DNA of 64,000 nucleotides. Origin: Diadophis punctatus similis (Eukaryota > Chordata > Lepidosauria > Squamata > Dipsadidae). Under the pieces are notes generated by a model. It saw only the letters and a list, made by a program, of their open reading frames with translations, had not been told where the DNA came from and did no database searches. Location: the NCBI GenBank assembly GCA_023053685.1, contig JALIGW010000003.1, positions 141,440,008-141,504,007 on the forward strand. The letters run 5' to 3'. Shown here piece by piece: positions 12,001 through 26,343 of the stretch. How positions within the stretch are numbered: position 1 is the first letter of the stretch; each line of letters starts with the position of its first letter. Made by a program: the position numbers and the translations under genes.

Positions 12001-15000
12001 CCTGTGGTTTTAAATTATTTTTTCCTCATGTCCTTCCTTGTAATAACTTGGAATTCTGTGCCCAGGATAGTTGGCATGTGCAGACCACTGTTCTTTGCCT
12101 GAGCTTCTGTCCTTTTTCATCCAACTTGATTGTGTACATATTCCCCTGGTTTAATTAATACTTTCCACCAAAGAAATTTGCAGGGGGCTGAAACTTTATA
12201 GCCTATTCCCACATAGGCTTACTTACAACGAAGTTCATGGTATTTAATCAGGCTTACATGGAATAAATAATTGTACAACAGCAGCCTTACAAGAGTAGAT
12301 CTGAACATGCTCAGAAAAGTATTGCATAGTATAGGGTAAGAAACAGGAAATACATAATCATATATTCACATGAATATTGTCTATGCCAGTGATGGCGAAC
12401 CTTTTTTGGTTCGCGTGCCAAAAGGGGGGGGGGAATGCGGGGGATCACGTGTGTGTGTGCCCGCACTCATAATTCCATGCACCCCCGCACATGCACGCAT
12501 GACCCCCCTGCTCCCAGCATGCAATGGCACGCCCATTTTTCGCTCTCCCCAGGCTCCAGAGCATTTCTAGGAGCCTGGGGAGGGCGAAAACGGTCTTCCC
12601 CACCCCCTCTGGAGGCTGGAAACAGCCTGTTTCCCGACTCCTAGTGGGCCCAGAAGGCCCGAAAATCAGCCGGCTGGTGCACACATGCACACCGGACCTG
12701 AGCTCGCGTGCCCACCGATATGGCTCCGTGTGCCACTTGTGGCACCCGTGCCATAGGTTCGCCATCACGGGTCTATGCTATTTCTCACCTTCACTTATAG
12801 GTCTGAAGCTTCCCAGGATCTCACTGCTGATCTCTGCAAGATTCTCAATCACTAAAATTTGTTGGGATAGTTTATCCAGAAGAGACCTTGTGACAAAGGG
12901 AGTTCTGCTAGAGAATACAATTTGCTGGTAAAATAGAAAAGAGCAGTGTAAATATTCCTCATACAGAACTATCATTAATTAGGTCAAAATTCCAAATGTG
13001 AACGAATGCAAATTTATCAAAGAATGATGTTATAACTTTATGTATTTTACAAACATGATCTTTATCATACACTTTAAAAATGGGATTCAAATGTGATAAG
13101 TTTCTGTTAACTGCTAACCAGCTATATTAGATTGTGTATTGGATTCTATTATTTTGACTTTGAGAATATGTGCCTTTAATCTAAATAGAGGATTTAGTAT
13201 GCTTCTCTAGTAGTGATTTCTTTTCTCAGCAAAGTAGATAAAGCACAGTAAACAGATTTACTACACTACTCTGAATATGTCATATTTTACTCTGAGTATG
13301 ACATATTTACTTCAGAGAAAGAAAACCCTACGTTTATGATTACTATACACAAAAAATGGGAGGAAAATACTTCCATTATTTTAGTCTCAGCAAGTGCACA
13401 ATAATCTACCTCAGTGTTTCCCAACCTTGGCAACTTGAAGATGCATTCGCTGGCTGGGGAATTCTGGGAGTTGAAGTCCAGACATCTTCAAGTTGCCAAG
13501 GTTGGGAAACACTGATCTACCTGAACAATTCCTGGGAGGGAGTGGGGAATTATGCTTTTTATATGATTTTAGGCTGATCAGTGACCAAAATATTTATTTA
13601 TTTTATGTTATCATTTATATCCCGCCTTTATTGTTTTTATAAATAACTCAAAGCAGTGAACATATGTAATGCTCCTTTTTCCTCCTGTTTTCCTTACAAC
13701 ACATCTGTGAGATAGGTTGGCTAAGAAAATGTGACTGACCCAAAGTCATCCAGCTGGCTTTCATGCCTAAGGTGGGATTAGAACTCATGGTCTCCAGGTT
13801 TCTAGCCTGGTGCTTTAACCACTAGACCAAACTGCTCAATTTTGACTTATTTCAAAATATGTCTCATCCACTTCAGTAGTACTTTAACCCTATGAAGTAT
13901 ATAAACTTACATCTTCAATTTAAGTCTAACTTCTATTCTATGAAGTACTGTATTTTTCGGAGTATAAGACTTGTGGACTTCAACTCCCAGAATTCCACAG
14001 CCAGCTTTGTTAGCTTTGCTGGCTGTGGAATTCTGGGAGTTGAAATCCACGTCTTAAAGTTGCCAAGGTTGGAGATCCCTGTAAATCTAGACAACTTAAC
14101 AAAATAAAGAAGCTTTTTAAAATAAATGCTTGCTCTGAAGAGGCCCAGTGCTATTGTATCTTCTTTTAAATAATAGAGAATAATGTATACTTCCAGAAAT
14201 TTTAATTAATTTTAACAGCTCTGTACAAGTATAGTCTGAAATGTAACAGTGTCCTGTTTAGTATTAGAGTTAAATCCTGATTTACCTTGGAGTAGATCTA
14301 TTTAAATAATTGGGAGGAGTTAGTGTGACTACATTTAAGAAAACTTTCTGGCATAATGTACATTTCTCCAATTTTTTGCTATTTCTATGGGTCAGGCACA
14401 CATGCACAGAAATACACAGCAAACAGTGTATATCATCTGTGCTGTTTGCTGTTTGGCAAATTGCTTGGAGGCAGAGGCCTTTTTTCCTTGTTTTCCTCCC
14501 CCAAAACTAAGGTGCGTCTTATACTCCAGTGCGTCTTATACTCCGAAAAATACGGTATATAAACTTACATCTTCAATTTAAGTCTAACTTAAAACCTAGT
14601 CATCTCATTAGATTTTCTGCACAGTTAAAACCCTGTTTTTGTTTTTCAAACAACTTCTGAAAGCTCAAACTGTGTCAAGAAGTCTGGATCAGATGAGAAT
14701 ATATAGCTTCTGTCTCCTATAGTGTCAATGTGCTATTACCAATTTGGTACCAGACCATGCCACATTGAACAGCAAAGAGTGAACAGGAATTCTAGTCAGG
14801 TTCAAGTGGACCATGATAAAATAAAATCATATATGGAGAACATGAGATGAGAGTCAAAATGGAGACTGGCATGGAGCAGGGGTGGGGAACTATGGCCCTT
14901 TTATGACTTGTGGACTTCAACTCCCAGAATTCCTGGCTCAGGAATTCTGGGAGTTGAAGTCCACAAGTCATAAAAGGGCCATAATTCCCCACTTCTGGCA

Positions 15001-18000
15001 TGGAGAGTAGCAATAAGGTTTGGGCCTTCATCTCTTGTTGGAAACATCTGAAGAGAAATAAGTTTTTTCTGGATTAAAAAAAAAACCTTTCACATTGCAT
15101 GGCTTCTTTGGACAAGCACATTTGCTAGTCCCCACCACCCTCAACCACACAGTCTGTCCTTTTTGCCTTATGCTTATGCAAGAGTACAAAGGAAATTAAG
15201 TTCCAACAAACAAGGCTGTGTACACAACACAGAAAACAAGAGCAGGTGAGTCTTAATAATCTCTTTAAAAAAAACATGTAACCCTACGGGATACCTGGAT
15301 AAGCTGTGTGCAGTACTGCAAGTGCTTGACTATGGTGATATCAAGGCTTTCATTTCCGGTGGTCAATGGCAGAGGACTTCCAGCCACACTGGTTCCAACT
15401 CCTGTGTCTTCCGTCAATGCTTCGCTGAGATGCCCTCTGCCTTCTGGGTGTTCTGACCTGAAACTGTTCAAGCTGGGAGGTAAGTGAGCAGTTTGATTTT
15501 CTTTTCATGTAAGCAATGCACAAGAGAAATGGTTGAAAGCACTCTCCTGTAACCAAACAGCTCTTCGTAGGCCAGTAACCTTTTAATGAATACATTGTGT
15601 CTCAAATTGGCAGTAGCATTAGGTAAAAAGTGCCAAAAAAGTGTCTGCATTTAAAGGATATATCGGTACCACACTAGCCTACTTGTTTCTTTGAAACAAT
15701 CACTTTTTTTGTAAGGAAGTCTTTGAAATCAACCTTTGCTATAGCTTTTCTTTTCCTTTTTTTTTTCTTTTCACCTCTGCTTTGTTGACAACATCCTTTG
15801 CCAAACTGCTCTGTGGATATAACTGAACTATAGGTTTGTGGTTTTCAAAAGTTACACAATTAAGATGTAATATGTCAGTCCTTTCCTGACATGTGATTAA
15901 TTGTCCAGCTTAAAAAAAAAAGAGTGAGGGAGAATCCATTGGAAAGGAAGTCATAACTGATTTTACAAAGAACAAACACCAATTTTCTGTTTCTTTTATT
16001 CACAGCATACAAAAATCATGGTTTAAACATCTATTTCGTTCTACTAACTAATTTAAGTCAAGGGATTTTTAAATTTTTAATGAAATCTTGACCTCTCAAC
16101 GGCTTCCAATGTAATCAATTATGGAATACTTCTACATCAGCTTTGGGAGTTCATGTGGGGGCAAAGTTTTATCCCCATCCCTGGGGTAGATACCCATCAC
16201 ATTGATAGGAGGGCCTGCAAAGGCCGGCTTTTGTGAGGTGCTACGAATGCCTCAACACTCTCTCCACTTCTATTTATCATTTACATAAAACTGCTGGATG
16301 AGGTCATTTGATGGCATAGGGCAGTGATGGTGAACCTTTTGTTCCTCGGGTGCTGAAAGCGCGCGCGCACACGCTATCACACACATGCGAGTGCCCACAC
16401 CCATAATTCAATGCCTGGGGAGGGCAAAAACAGCCTCCCCCGCCCCCAGGAGGCTGGAAATGGCCCATTTCCCAACTTCCGGTGGGCCCAGTAGGCTTCC
16501 CTGGAGCCTGGGGAGGGTGAAAACACCCTCTCCCGCCCCCTCCCCGAGGTCCTCCGGAAGCTGAAAACGCCCTCCCAGAGCCTCTGCGTGAGCCAAAAAT
16601 CAGCTGGTCGGCGTGCACATGTGCGTTTGAGCTAAGCTAGGGCAACAGTTCGCGTGCCGGCAGATATGGCTCTGCGTGCCACCTGTGGCACGTGTGCCAT
16701 AGGTTCGCCATCACTGGCATAGGGTAAGGTATCCTAAGTATGCAAATGATATTCAGTTACACAACTCCATCCCAAGTTGACCAAGCCTTGCAATGCCTTG
16801 GAGATCTTGCCTTGGTATCTGGAGGCTAGGGACCTCTGAATAGGGAGGAATAGAGTTCAGATCAAGCCTGGTAGGACTAGGTGGGTCCAGTGATATTCCA
16901 TTAAGTTCTGGATGGCGTTGCAGAACTCAAGACAGAATGATTTACAATTTGGAAATCCTCCTGGACTCACAACTCCTGATAAAAAAAGGGGGGAGGGGGA
17001 TTTCTTGTACAGCTTCATGTTGTATGGCAATTGCACCCTTCCTGGACTGGAAGGCATTGTTAGTGGTCATACATGTTTCAGTCCCCACCAGAATGGCCTA
17101 CTGTAATGCATTCCACATGGGACTGATCTGGAAGAACATCTGGAAGCTGCAATTGATCCAGAATGCAGGGTCAGGAGCGATTACTGATGTTTTCCAATGA
17201 AAGAGGGAGTGGTCTCTATCCACTCTATTATATCAAGCAGGAGGGTCGTGCCTTGGTCCCCATCAGTTACAGAATGTCATCTTGTGGGTACCTGCCCCCT
17301 GGAACACCTTATCCTCTGAGATCAAATTGATTCTGAGCCTCGTTGTTCTCCCAGGCATAGGGATTATGAAGTAAGTGAAATCTTATTCTACATCCTACAT
17401 TATAGACAGAGATGAGGCAATGGATTATGTACATATAATCTGATAAATACAGAAAAACATTACCATATTCTTTTTCCCTTTCAGTACATCATTTTGAACG
17501 GATGTAGAATGTCTCAGTTTACAAGTACAAAAGGAATGTATCTGAAACCCCTATAATCTGTTCTGCTAACAACATTCTCAGTACTCTGTCAAAAATTACT
17601 AATCTAGGGGCCCTAATATTACATTTCATCTTTCTTGAATGATCACTACATACTATTCTTGGCAGAAAGGAATAAACCTGAGAAGCATTCAATGCTGGCA
17701 TTCTTACCTGTTTTTCTCGATTTCAGTGTCTGAGAACACAGAGTCTGTGCCACGAGTACCACCGCAAAACTCATCGGTACCACCTTCATCCTCAAAGTCA
17801 GAAGTGTTGAGGAAATCAAAACTTTCCAGTGCACTCTCAACTGTTAGGCTTAAGCTGGATGACCTGCTGTGACTTACTACTGGTCTGCACTGCAAGAGCA
17901 AAACCAAAACAGTACGTGATGAACAGTTTAGCCATTCAAAACGGTTTGGTGTCAAGAATATTCCAGGTAAATTGGGTGTGAGAGTTTCTCTTCAAATCCA

Positions 18001-21000
18001 CCAATGATCCCCTACAGTTGGCTTGTTTGGCCTTGTCCTCCCATCATTTAATTTCCAGATTTTAGGATTTCACTTTTCGTGTATTTTGAGGAGGATCTAA
18101 CTTATGGAAATGTATTTAAACGATAGATGCAGTTGTGTTGAGATTTAGAAAAATCAGATCTAAATGAACTGAGATTTCCATTATTGAAAAAGCCCTACCC
18201 TGAAAAAACACTAAGTAATTCACTTCCCTGACATGCTCACTAGGTCAACTGAGATGTGATGAGGAAATTCCAAAAAGGGATTATTTGACTTTTGAAAATA
18301 CTGTACTTAGGGTTAGATCAGGGATGTGAATCTTGCGTTGTCACGGCGTCATCATGTGAAGTATTGCGACTTTCCCCCCCTTTGATAAACCGGGCGTGGG
18401 CAGCGCATGATGCATCTGACCCTGGGTTAGATATAATTCAATCCAGACCCAATCTTACATAGCCCACCTGAACCCTATTGAGTCCATTGGGGTATAAATC
18501 ACAGGTAGTCCTTGGGTTAAAATAGCCATAAAGACTGAAAGATTGTTAAATGATACAATTGTAAAATGTGATGTTATGTGATAAGTGCCACGTTTTTTTT
18601 CTTTTTCTCTCTCTAGTTCACTTAGTGATAGCAGTTCCAGTAGTCCCAGATTGCTGTTGTTAAAGGAAGACTTTCCAACTTCCTGTCTGCCTACCATTTG
18701 ATTTTGTTCATGGGAAGCCAGCAGAGAATGTCAGTAACTGCTGTCATGTGACTGTAGAGATGGTGGAATAGAGAGAACTCTGAGGACCAGTCGTAAGTCC
18801 CCCTTGTTCAGTCCGGCAAAAAGTTTGAACAAATGGATATAAATTGAAGACTATTCATATATATTAAATAAATCAGCAAATAAAATAAGGTTAAACTAAC
18901 ATGCCTACCCCCAATGTCATGACAACTGCTGTCCACGATATTACTTAATCCTCACATTACCATACATTTAGAAGAAAATGTGACTTTATCCACATTTGAA
19001 ACCGATGGGCTGGTGGGACTGAAACTGATAGGCTCATATCTTAAGCCCCTCTTTTATGCATGTCATTAATCTAATACATTTTACAGTACATTTTAAATAG
19101 AAGACTTAAAAACTCCTACACTAAGTGAAAAAAAATTGTCAACATTTTGCAACTGATCACTATCAGTTATTTCCAAAATTGTAATGGTTGGCTTTCAAAT
19201 TAAAAACAAACAAACACACACACGAGATATGTGTGTGTGTGCGTGAGATATTTAAAATATGTTAATTTGTTTCTGCATGGATATATGCATTTTATTAAAC
19301 AAACCATGGCTTAGGGCTGTGACTCCTGTCAAAATGACAACTCAGGGAGTCTGAAAATGAAATAAAATATACCGGTAAGTATTCAAACTTGAAAAGGTAT
19401 GAATAAGTTTGCTTCTTTATTAGATATTGAATGTATATTCTCTTATTCTTTATATATTTTAATTAGTTTTTAACAAATTCTAAAATTGTGATTTAATATT
19501 GTTGTAAGCTATCCAAAGAAAATTGGCTTTAAAAGAGTGACGTAAGGAAAAGAAAAAGAAACCTACTAGTTTTGCACATAAATATGCTGAAGAAAATGAA
19601 GATCAGAAACTCAATTATTTAGTGTTTTAAAACTATTTAATAAAGGTAATTTTAAAAGTTACATTTCCTGTACAAACAAAGCTGTATCTGGTGACATGAA
19701 CTGAAGAGTGTAAATGTAACATTTAATGGTCTTTATCAGAGCTGTTATATTCTGTGGTAATTACTCTAGTACATTTTAGTTGAAATCAAAGTGTTACATG
19801 AGTACAAATTTAACTCAAGATTATCCAATGAAGTGCTAATGCATTTCCATCAAAGTGGCCAATTATAAATCTGGAAAAAGTGTGTGCACTGAAAAGCTTC
19901 TGTAACACTAGTCTAAAAATGAAATTCAGGAGCTATTCAAACAGCAATATTGCAATATTATAATATCCAAAAAATATTCACTGACTTGACTATCAACAGG
20001 ACATTGACTGACTTGTATTGTACAATAAATATACAATTAAATGGGATGAAATGGATTACAAAAATGTATTAAATTTATAGAGACGTAAAAAAAATGCCAA
20101 GCATTATCTCTAGATATTTCTGTATTAACATCTATAATTAAACAATTCAATTTACAAACAGATACCTTAATAAAATAGCTTTATGATAATGAGTGGTACT
20201 TTATCGTACTCCCTGTAGTATTCTACTATATAAGAAGCATTTCCACAATGACATCACTAATTCAATTTGGCACTGGTTCATTTGGCATGCCAATTTATTA
20301 TGACATGGAACCAAGACTTAGTTCTGCATATTGCTGTATGTGGAAACAGAACATGGAATTACTTAACTGTCGGTCATGTTACATCAAATTAAAAGGGAGG
20401 AGAAAGGAAAATTTAAAATCTCTTTCAAATTCAAACTTTTCTTCTATAGGCAGAGGAATAATTAATCTTAAAAATAACAAGCAGAGCAGTAAACAATAAG
20501 CAGGATTGGACCTGGTTAATATTTAAATGAGAGGCCACAAGAATTGTGGGCAGATACTTGAAAAACATTGCAGTAGAGAATACTGACAAATCAATTCTGT
20601 ATTGTAATTAAGAAAACTATATCAGCATGTCATTAAACTTACCAGATTTAAGTTAATCCAACCACCTGCCAACTTAGATTAAACAAGGGAAAAAAACTGT
20701 AGTTCAATTCACTTTGACCATCCATACACCTGACTGATTTTGAGATTTCAGTTGGTGGATCTGCTCCTCACAGTACCTCCTTACATATATTACTGGAATA
20801 GGAGGGCAGAATGCATCAGAGTTTCCACAATTTTATTGTTTTAGCTTATCTAATGAGTGTTCTATTTAAGGCTTCTTTGTTTTGTTATATGGAAAGTACA
20901 CCTATACTGTAGATTTTAACAGCCAAAAAGTATAATTCAGCAATAGTTTGCTGGGATTATTTTATTAGACAAAGACTTGATTTGGCCCCTCCATTTTGTG

Positions 21001-24000
21001 ATTTCTTTCTTGGTCATTCTTATATTGAACGTAAACGGTGAACTGATGCTTGGTATCAGAAAGCTACTATCTAAACAATTAGTTTTATTACTGGAGATTA
21101 GATAATAACAATTCTTCTATTCACAACGAATGAAATTTCTTATTTGAAGCTGAACTTACTTTTAGGATCTCATCTAGATGTGTAATTCCTTGGTCCAATT
21201 CCTGGAATTCTTTAAACTGTTCTTTATGAGGTTCAAGAGCTAATAGAAGCCCCTGAAAGGCTTCTTCTAGACTTCCATCAACACATGATTTATAGCCTTC
21301 AGATTCTCCACTAATTGACCCCTCACAATGACATTTTTCAGGTGTCATTGGCCCCTCTCCAGATGTCAATCTTTTAACCAGCTGCTTTGTGATATTGCCT
21401 TCAAAGGTATCCAGCTCTACAGGTTTGACGTCTGATAACTCATCTGTATCCGGAAGAAGTGACTCTGAGGCACTACTTGTTAAAATCACACTGTTGCCTC
21501 TCAAATGAGGAGAACTTTGGCAAAGTTCAGGCTCTAGATTTGTGGTCATATTTTCACCATGCTCTTGTGATGTTAAGTTGTTGGATTCAGATGTGGATTC
21601 CTCACACCTTGAATGAATATTGTGCACAGTGTCAGGTTTGGATAACCTTTTCCCACTGGGATCTGGGATTGTGGCAATAATTTCAGGATCAGAATTATCT
21701 ATCGTAGAGGACGAGTCCGTTGAACTATATGATGTAGTACAATGTTCACTGGTAATGTCAATGAAACGGAAAGATAATGAACTTTTCTCATTTTCTGCTG
21801 TTCCATTTTCAAAAACATCATCTGGTAAATTTGACTGCAAATATAATAAAAACAGTTAAAATTAAAATTTCACTGAGCTGATGTTAAACATTATTTTTTT
21901 AAAAAGATACCATTTGCTACTTTCTGTGAAACTAGGCTATTTGGAATTATGAAATAAATTCATTTAGCTTTTATGCTACTGATCTTTTCTAAAGTGACAG
22001 AAAGATATAAAAAAAACAACAACAACCCCACCCCACCCTGTCCAAAAGCCAGAAAATAAGAAGGATCAGAAGTAGCCCAGAATGTGTACAGAAAAGTTCT
22101 AAACCAATTATGAAGCTTTTTTGAGCATTGCAAACTCATTATCTTTATGAACAAATTAGAATCTTTTATTTTGCTGACCGGACTTTATGTAGGGAAAGTA
22201 GGCTTAAGAAACAAAATGCACACCAAGAGAACATCACATGTCATTTACATGATTGGTATTACAGTATAGTAGATTACACCATAAGTATACTGGGGATTAT
22301 CTTGTCCTTTTATTCAGCAATGCTGAAATAGTTTCAAATCCTTAAACATAACTTCTCAAAGAAAATTAAGCAGTTTCAATATTGCAGCCTGAAATCAATG
22401 GAGATAAAATGTTATTTTTTCACTGTAGACCTGCATCGAATTTATTTTAGGCTCCTGCCAAAAATAGTCTATGGACAAATATCAAACCATGTGCAGATAT
22501 AAATATGTTCATAAAATATTTCAAATAATAAGTGCTTTCTTATTTTAGCCTTTTCTCTAAAAAGAATTTGCACTAAATGAGCGACTGCGATGTAGCTTGT
22601 CAAAGAAAGCATTTTGCAGAGTCTCTAAAATGGCAGAGTAGAGACTGACTTGTGGAGGATGTCGCCATTTCTTGAAGTTTTAAGGCAAAAAACCGTGGAA
22701 ATTAGTTGACTACATCATCTTTTAAACATACTGTAAGAGTACAAAGTATAGATTGGTAAGAAAATATAGTGCAAATCTTCACAACCAAAGTGCACACTAA
22801 ATGAGCTTTTATGGAAGGTTCTCACACCTAAATGACCCTTTGTCTATAAGGGGGAAATATCACACCTTTTTTTCTAAAAATAAAAAAAAGAAATGGTGAG
22901 ATTCATGTTAGCCATATCACATATGGAAAGTTCCTTTCATTTACAGGACCTTCCCCATTGAATCAAGGAATAGGCTAGGGATAGAAAAAATAACCGTTGC
23001 CAATTCTCCCCTTTTCCTTTGCCTCCATTTCTTGTTACCTCAAACAAAATTGAGCAGACCGTCCTACTTAGCCACTAATTGTTTTTGCTATCACTTACAA
23101 AGAATGACTGATCCTTGAAAGTTGGTGTTTCTGGGGTGCCTTGACTGTAAATGGACATCCTTCTTTGAATAGCTGATGCTTTGTTTGTGTTGCCTGTTGA
23201 TGGGGTAATGTCCTCCACATCAAATGGACTGCAAAAGTATAAATCTATTATTAGACTGAATCATCACGAAACTGTTATTCTACTGAATTACAAGGTTTTC
23301 TTTTCACTTAAGATATTACAGCAGGAGCAATTCAGCTTTTTTCTAGTGAAGTTCTGTACACTGTAAAACAGGTTCACAAAATAGTATTCTTGTATATATT
23401 TTCATTTCACATTTTCATATCAGAAGAGTGCATATTATCTGTGGGTGCCATCTCAAAATTAACCTACAATACCATCTTGCTCTTTAAACACTCTAGCGTG
23501 CCAGTTCAGTAGAAGTATATCCCATAATTTTATTTTCTGTTGCTGTTGTTACTGGAACAACAGTTGATTTGAAATGATGACGATGGCTCTCCAAAAAGCC
23601 AGCTTTACTTACTGCCAAGTGATTTCCAGATTCAGCTTTATTGTGCCAAGGTCATTGATATCCACAGCGACAACCTGAGGCTGAGCAGCAAACAAGTCTT
23701 TCGTTTCACAAGTAACACTTCCAACCAAAATATGAGTGGCAAGACCTTTAACTTCTGTGACCTTTGGAATAAATTAGTGTTAATAATTAGGATCAAAAGA
23801 ATTGTCAATTAACAGCTCATTATTTCAGTAGCATCTTCAGATATCAAATATTCACCTTTTTGTATACTAATCCTTCTAAGACCACATTGTTTGTTCAGAA
23901 GAGTAATAAATACTGGGACTTACGTGTTATTATTGTGTATTGGTATGTGAAAATTACAAGGATACTAAAATGTTTCAGATTTACACAGGACTTCATACTT

Positions 24001-26268
24001 GCATGGATGGTATTTTATTTTGCCATAAAACAGAAAGCTGAAAACCACTTATACATTTAGCTCAGTTTTCTTACAATATATTACTAATGATACATTATTT
24101 ACATAGTTCAGAGTCATAGAAGCTAATAATAATAATAATTTATTTGTGGGAAACTTCAATGAATGAATGAGGAAGTAAGAATAGGGGGAAAATCTAGTAT
24201 GTAAGACTAAGGCATAGGTAAAGAGTGACAAAAGGTACTGTGTTTAAAAACGGGTCAAAGTGGCTGGATTTTATATAAAATAATAATAAATGGTCATGAA
24301 TATGACATTAATTATTGTATTAATGACTGTCATTTTGAAAACATTCTCACCATTTCTAACTCTTCTTTCACTAACGCTACCTGACTTATCTATCAGAACA
24401 ACAGCATACAAAGAATATTCCTCTTTACATGCAGATGATACAGTTTGCAAATAAAAAACTTAATCTCTTATGGCACTACAAAAGTCACTGTTCTTTTAGT
24501 TGTCACTGAACAAAAATGCTTAAACATATTATTTTGATTATTAATAGTGATGTTCCACTATATTGTTAATACACATATAATTTTTCTTCTGTTAATTAGT
24601 CTGATGAAATAAAATAAAATAGTTTGAAAGAAAAAAGTATAAATTTCAGAATCTCTTTTATACTCAAATAAAAAGCACTGAAAGTATCATTTAAAAATGG
24701 AAAGAAGTTCGTGTTTATTCATTCAATTGAAAGGGCTTACTTTGCAGACACACTGAACATTTTATTACTTGATTCTTTTACATTTAATACTTCATTTGAA
24801 TATTCAACTGATAAGCATCATCTTAGAAATGATATATGAAACTTCTAATTGTGCTCTGTAATACTGATAGTCTTTGACATGATGGTCACTTATGGGGACT
24901 CCTCCTACAAAGCTACTTAACCCGATTTTAAAGTTACAATGGCTACTTAATGACTGCTGAAAAAAATGCTGAAAAAACAGGAGTGGTGACTCACTCAACT
25001 ACCGCAATGACTTACCACTGTAATTCTGGGCTCAATTATGGACATAATTGGATTATCTGTATAGAACAGGGGTGTCAAACTTGCGGCCTGGATGTGTCAC
25101 TCACTGGCCACACCCACCCCGGTTTTGCGAAGGGGAAAAAAATCATGATACGTCATGTGATGACAATGTGACGACGCAAGTTTGACACCCCGGGTATAGA
25201 AGAACAAATTCCCAAGTGGAAGTAATCTCTTGAAAATTACAGCAAACTGATCCAGATAAATGAAGCTACAAAGCACCTAGTGTCCTTCCCTGACTAGTTT
25301 TTTCTCAATAGAATTTCACAGTAAATTTATGTAGATGCGTGCAAAATATTATCAATACATTCAGTGAATTAAAGGAAGCCAGAATGACATTGCCTATTCT
25401 GCACAGATCACTATTTCTAATGGAATGCATTAGTGGCTTTAAGGAAAGAGGGGAGATGCTGCCTAGGAAACAATCAGATAAGAGAAGCAGGAGCCTGCAA
25501 TCACTGAACAGCAGAGAAAGAAACTGAGAAAAGACCTGTCCTCATAGCTCAGGCAGTTAAAAGTGGCAGGTGGGACGTTTGTACTTTCAGATTCGCAAGA
25601 TTCTGTTAATGTAGCCTTACAATAAATAGAATTAGTTCACCTAGTCCTGTTTCCTGTTTGATTTACCTGAGAGGGCTGGCAATATTATAGTTATATCACA
25701 GTTATATTTAGGAAAGCCATTTTAGGAAAAACCATTTATTTTCTAAAGCCTTTAAGTGTTAATTGATTTTAACTTCACCAATTACCTTTTATATTGGCAT
25801 TTTGTTTTAACTGTTGTAAACAGAAAGGCAGGCAATGTATTTAATAAGTAAACAATACATCAATACCTTAATGGAGATTAGCCCAGAAATAAGGGGGAGG
25901 AAGATCATTTCTTCTCCATCCCAACTTTGCTTATCATTGACTTCTATTCTGCCTTTTAGTTTCCATCTTTGACGGCCATATCTCATGAAAATCTGTGAAA
26001 ACAAAACGTGATCTCATTGATCATATTCATACATACTTTGTTCTCATTCTACCATTCTGAATCAACCACAATGAGGGAAAAACCCAACAGAACTAATGGA
26101 TTTGCTTCAATGCATTACAGAAGTGGTTATGTTTTGGATTGGAGAATAAAGCATATCACATATTTCCAAGGAAAAAACTGGATAGAATTCTTAGTACATC
26201 ACTCTAGAACATCACAAAGAAGAGAAAGAGAGTCACCTTAAAGTGAGATGAGTTGCAAACAAATCTCA

Positions 26269-26343
<75 letters not shown>

